A DNA stretch of 35,260 nucleotides from CAYSCZ01 sp964429655 (GTDB taxonomy: Bacteria > Bacteroidota > Bacteroidia > Cytophagales > Cyclobacteriaceae), in the NCBI GenBank assembly GCA_964429655.1, contig CAYSCZ010000030.1, positions 1 through 35,260 of the forward strand, given 5' to 3'. Below the pieces are notes generated by a model. That model worked only from the letters and a program-made list of their open reading frames with translations. It was not told the DNA's origin and made no database searches. Of the stretch, positions 33,612-35,260 are shown in pieces; within the stretch, counting starts at the first letter, position 1, and every line of letters begins with the position of its first letter. Position numbers and translations under genes: made by a program.

Positions 33612-35060
33612 ATGACAAAAATTACAGTAGCCAAGGGTGATGGTATCGGTCCTGAAATCATGGATGCCACCTTAAAAGTTATTCAAGCCGCCGGTGCGCA
33701 ACTGGAAATTGAAGAGATACAAATAGGCGAACAAGTATACCTTGAAGGGCACACAGCAGGCATCAAACCGGAAGCCTGGGAATCGCTGAGAAGGACTAAG
33801 GTATTCCTGAAAGCACCTATTACTACCCCACAGGGTGGCGGTTTTAAAAGTTTGAACGTAACCACCAGAAAAACATTAGGGCTCTATGCGAATGTAAGGC
33901 CATGTAAATCTTACCACCCTTATGTGGCTACCAAACATCCCATCATGGATGTAATTGTTGTCAGGGAAAATGAAGAGGATTTATATGCTGGCATCGAACA
34001 TCAACAAACAGATGAAGTAACACAAACGCTAAAACTGATCACAAGACCGGGCACAGAAAAAATCATTCGTTTCGCTTTTGAGTATGCCAAGGCATATGGC
34101 AGAAAAAAAGTTACCTGCTTTACCAAGGATAACATCATGAAGCTAACTGATGGTTTGTTTCACAAAATTTTCGATGAGATATCCAAAGATTATCCTGATC
34201 TGGAGGCAGAACACTGGATTGTAGACATTGGGGCAGCTAAACTTGCAGATACCCCGGAAATATTTGATGTGATCGTTATGCCTAACCTCTACGGTGATAT
34301 ACTTTCGGATGTGGCAGCACAGATCACCGGCTCTGTGGGTCTTGGAGGTAGTGCCAATATCGGAAGTGAATATGCGATGTTTGAAGCCATTCATGGATCA
34401 GCGCCAAGAAGAGCAGGCCAAGACCTTGCCAATCCTTCCGGTTTATTGTTGGGTGCAGTACAAATGCTGGTTTATATTAATCAGCCGGACATAGCATCTA
34501 AAGTTCAAAACGCCTGGTTGAAAACCCTGGAAGACGGTATCCATACCTATGACCTGTTCAAAGAAAATATAAGCAAACTAAAAGTTGGAACACGGGCATT
34601 TGCTGATGCCATTATTGAAAGGCTAGGGCAAAAACCGGAGCATCTGACCCCGATATCGTATGAACAAGCCAAGAAACATGACATCCAGGGAAGCTTCACG
34701 CCTACTGTTCCGGCTAAAAAAGAATTGGTTGGTGTAGATATTTTCTTGCACTGGTATGGTGAAAACCGAGATCCAAATGTACTTGGTGATATCCTTAGTA
34801 AGTTTACATCCGGCCCATTTGAAATAAAACTAATCACTAATCGTGGGGTAAAAGTATATCCTGAAGGACTGCCGGAAACTTTCTGTACAGATCATTGGAG
34901 ATGCAGGTTCACAACTGATAAAATGGACAAACCAGGTTCTTATAATGATGTGATCTCAATCAGCCAGCAGATTACTGATGCTGGTCTTGATGTGATAAAA
35001 ACTGAAAACCTGTGCCGATTTGATGGTGAGATGAAATTCTCCCTCGGTCAGGGACAATAA
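33612..35060 (+). CDS. icd: Isocitrate dehydrogenase, Thermus/Rickettsia-type with C-terminal extension
   Basis: A 482-residue homodimeric-type enzyme oxidising isocitrate to 2-oxoglutarate in the citric acid cycle. The opening GDGIGPE is at 9-15. Isocitrate-binding residues are Ser80, Asn82, Arg86 (SLNVTTR), Arg96 and Arg118 (RENEED), with Tyr125 and Lys172 following. Metal-binding Asp229 and Asp233 lie in YGDILSD. The cofactor loop reads HGSAPRRAGQD, so Arg266 and Arg267 replace the Lys-Tyr pair that binds the 2-phosphate of NADP in E. coli; cofactor preference is therefore not certain, although NADP remains the default. The last 140 residues are the extra C-terminal domain of the Thermus-type group (VDIFLHWYGENRDPNVLGD). 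A terminator follows. Confidence 0.95.
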   Translation: MTKITVAKGDGIGPEIMDATLKVIQAAGAQLEIEEIQIGEQVYLEGHTAGIKPEAWESLRRTKVFLKAPITTPQGGGFKSLNVTTRKTLGLYANVRPCKSYHPYVATKHPIMDVIVVRENEEDLYAGIEHQQTDEVTQTLKLITRPGTEKIIRFAFEYAKAYGRKKVTCFTKDNIMKLTDGLFHKIFDEISKDYPDLEAEHWIVDIGAAKLADTPEIFDVIVMPNLYGDILSDVAAQITGSVGLGGSANIGSEYAMFEAIHGSAPRRAGQDLANPSGLLLGAVQMLVYINQPDIASKVQNAWLKTLEDGIHTYDLFKENISKLKVGTRAFADAIIERLGQKPEHLTPISYEQAKKHDIQGSFTPTVPAKKELVGVDIFLHWYGENRDPNVLGDILSKFTSGPFEIKLITNRGVKVYPEGLPETFCTDHWRCRFTTDKMDKPGSYNDVISISQQITDAGLDVIKTENLCRFDGEMKFSLGQGQ

Positions 35061-35082
35061 TAGAAATTCTATCCAATGTGGG

Positions 35083-35118
35083 AAAGCCTACTCTTTTAAA
35101 GGGTGAGCTTTTTTGTTT
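35083..35118 (+). terminator. Rho-independent terminator of icd
   Basis: AAAGC at 35083-35087 pairs with GCTTT at 35107-35111. It continues through a mismatch into a CUACUC/GGGUGA stem with two wobble pairs and an A/T loop. A run of T (TTTTTTG then TTTATT) follows on the plus strand, 23 bases after the icd stop. Confidence 0.65.
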
Positions 35119-35167
35119 ATTAGGTTCATAAATTTTGTAGCATAATCATCATTATTTTCTTTTTTTA

Positions 35168-35218
35168 ACCCAGATTTGTCATTGGAATTTTGTCATGAAT
35201 GGTTAAAGCCCAAAAAAT
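35168..35218. repeat. Right copy of terminal inverted repeat
   Basis: Reverse complement of 1-51 with one mismatch. It contains TTTGTCAT TGGAA TTTTGTCAT on the plus strand, the same doubled unit. It lies just downstream of the icd terminator, so here it is intergenic. On the minus strand a short open frame (ending in KIPMTNLG) crosses it; this is likely a by-product of the repeat, not a gene. Confidence 0.8.
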
Positions 35219-35229
35219 CAGGTACTTAG

Positions 35230-35260
35230 GTCGAGGAGGCATAGCATCGCTATGGCGACG
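35230..35260. repeat. REP-like palindrome at the window edge
   Basis: A hairpin with the six-pair stem CATAGC (35240-35245) and GCTATG (35249-35254) around an ATC loop is nested inside a second short match, GTCG (35230-35233) with CGAC (35256-35259). The 5-prime side carries an unpaired AGGAG stretch. This asymmetric form recalls repetitive extragenic palindromes mobilised by tyrosine (IS200-like) transposases, but the window ends here and no transposase is visible. The higher GC content compared with the surroundings supports a foreign or mobile origin. Confidence 0.5.

Noticed and set aside
35168..35260. Minus-strand mini-frame ending in KIPMTNLG as a gene
   Set aside because: It is created by the repeat and the hairpin, has no independent start evidence, and such frames commonly arise in intergenic repeats.

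Overview
The window reads as ordinary chromosome from a Bacteroidota bacterium, most likely of the Cytophagales type. The reasons are an AT-rich, A-rich-leader style with few Shine-Dalgarno sequences, several TAnnTTTG (-7 type) promoter boxes, a type IX secretion C-terminal sorting domain on a subtilase, a carboxypeptidase-regulatory-like TonB-dependent receptor, and many envelope lipoproteins. No rRNA, tRNA, CRISPR array, complete transposon or phage gene was seen. The assignment to a lineage is inference from gene content.

Layout, left to right. Positions 1-51 carry a short repeat that returns inverted at 35168-35218, and a 52-residue membrane ORF (21-179, minus) ends inside it. A gene-poor stretch (180-556) holds two hairpins. 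From 557 to 15726 almost everything is on the minus strand. In order of transcription this is mnmA, a lipoprotein, a subtilase, rpe, a TonB-dependent receptor, an LpoB-like lipoprotein, a COG3014-like TPR lipoprotein, an unknown protein, a double-FKBP lipoprotein, a beta-barrel protein, gyrA and a secreted TPR protein. A thioredoxin with its own terminator (15845-16159, minus) lies divergent from a degenerate TrpF-like protein (16228-16815, plus).

From 27709 down to 16818 lies a second long minus-strand series: a 989-residue TPR protein, a plugless beta-barrel protein, a very acidic single-pass SPOR protein, exbB, exbD, a tonB-like transducer, folC, trmB and a GT2 glycosyltransferase. The first six look like one proton-motive-force-driven envelope machine reaching from cytoplasm to outer membrane, comparable in architecture to Tol-Pal or Ton; this is the best candidate for an incompletely described system. 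Upstream of it are holA, an M14 aspartoacylase-like peptidase and a glutamate-cysteine-ligase/CBS fusion. The right end carries tyrS (plus), a small coiled-coil protein (minus) and a Thermus/Rickettsia-type isocitrate dehydrogenase (plus) with a terminator. It ends in the inverted repeat copy and a REP-like hairpin cut by the window edge.

Several genes need non-ATG starts (TTG for the TonB-dependent receptor and the TrpF-like gene, GTG for folC, GTG or TTG for two others). Several apparent N-terminal extensions begin at TTG just upstream of a better ATG; for those the ATG was chosen.
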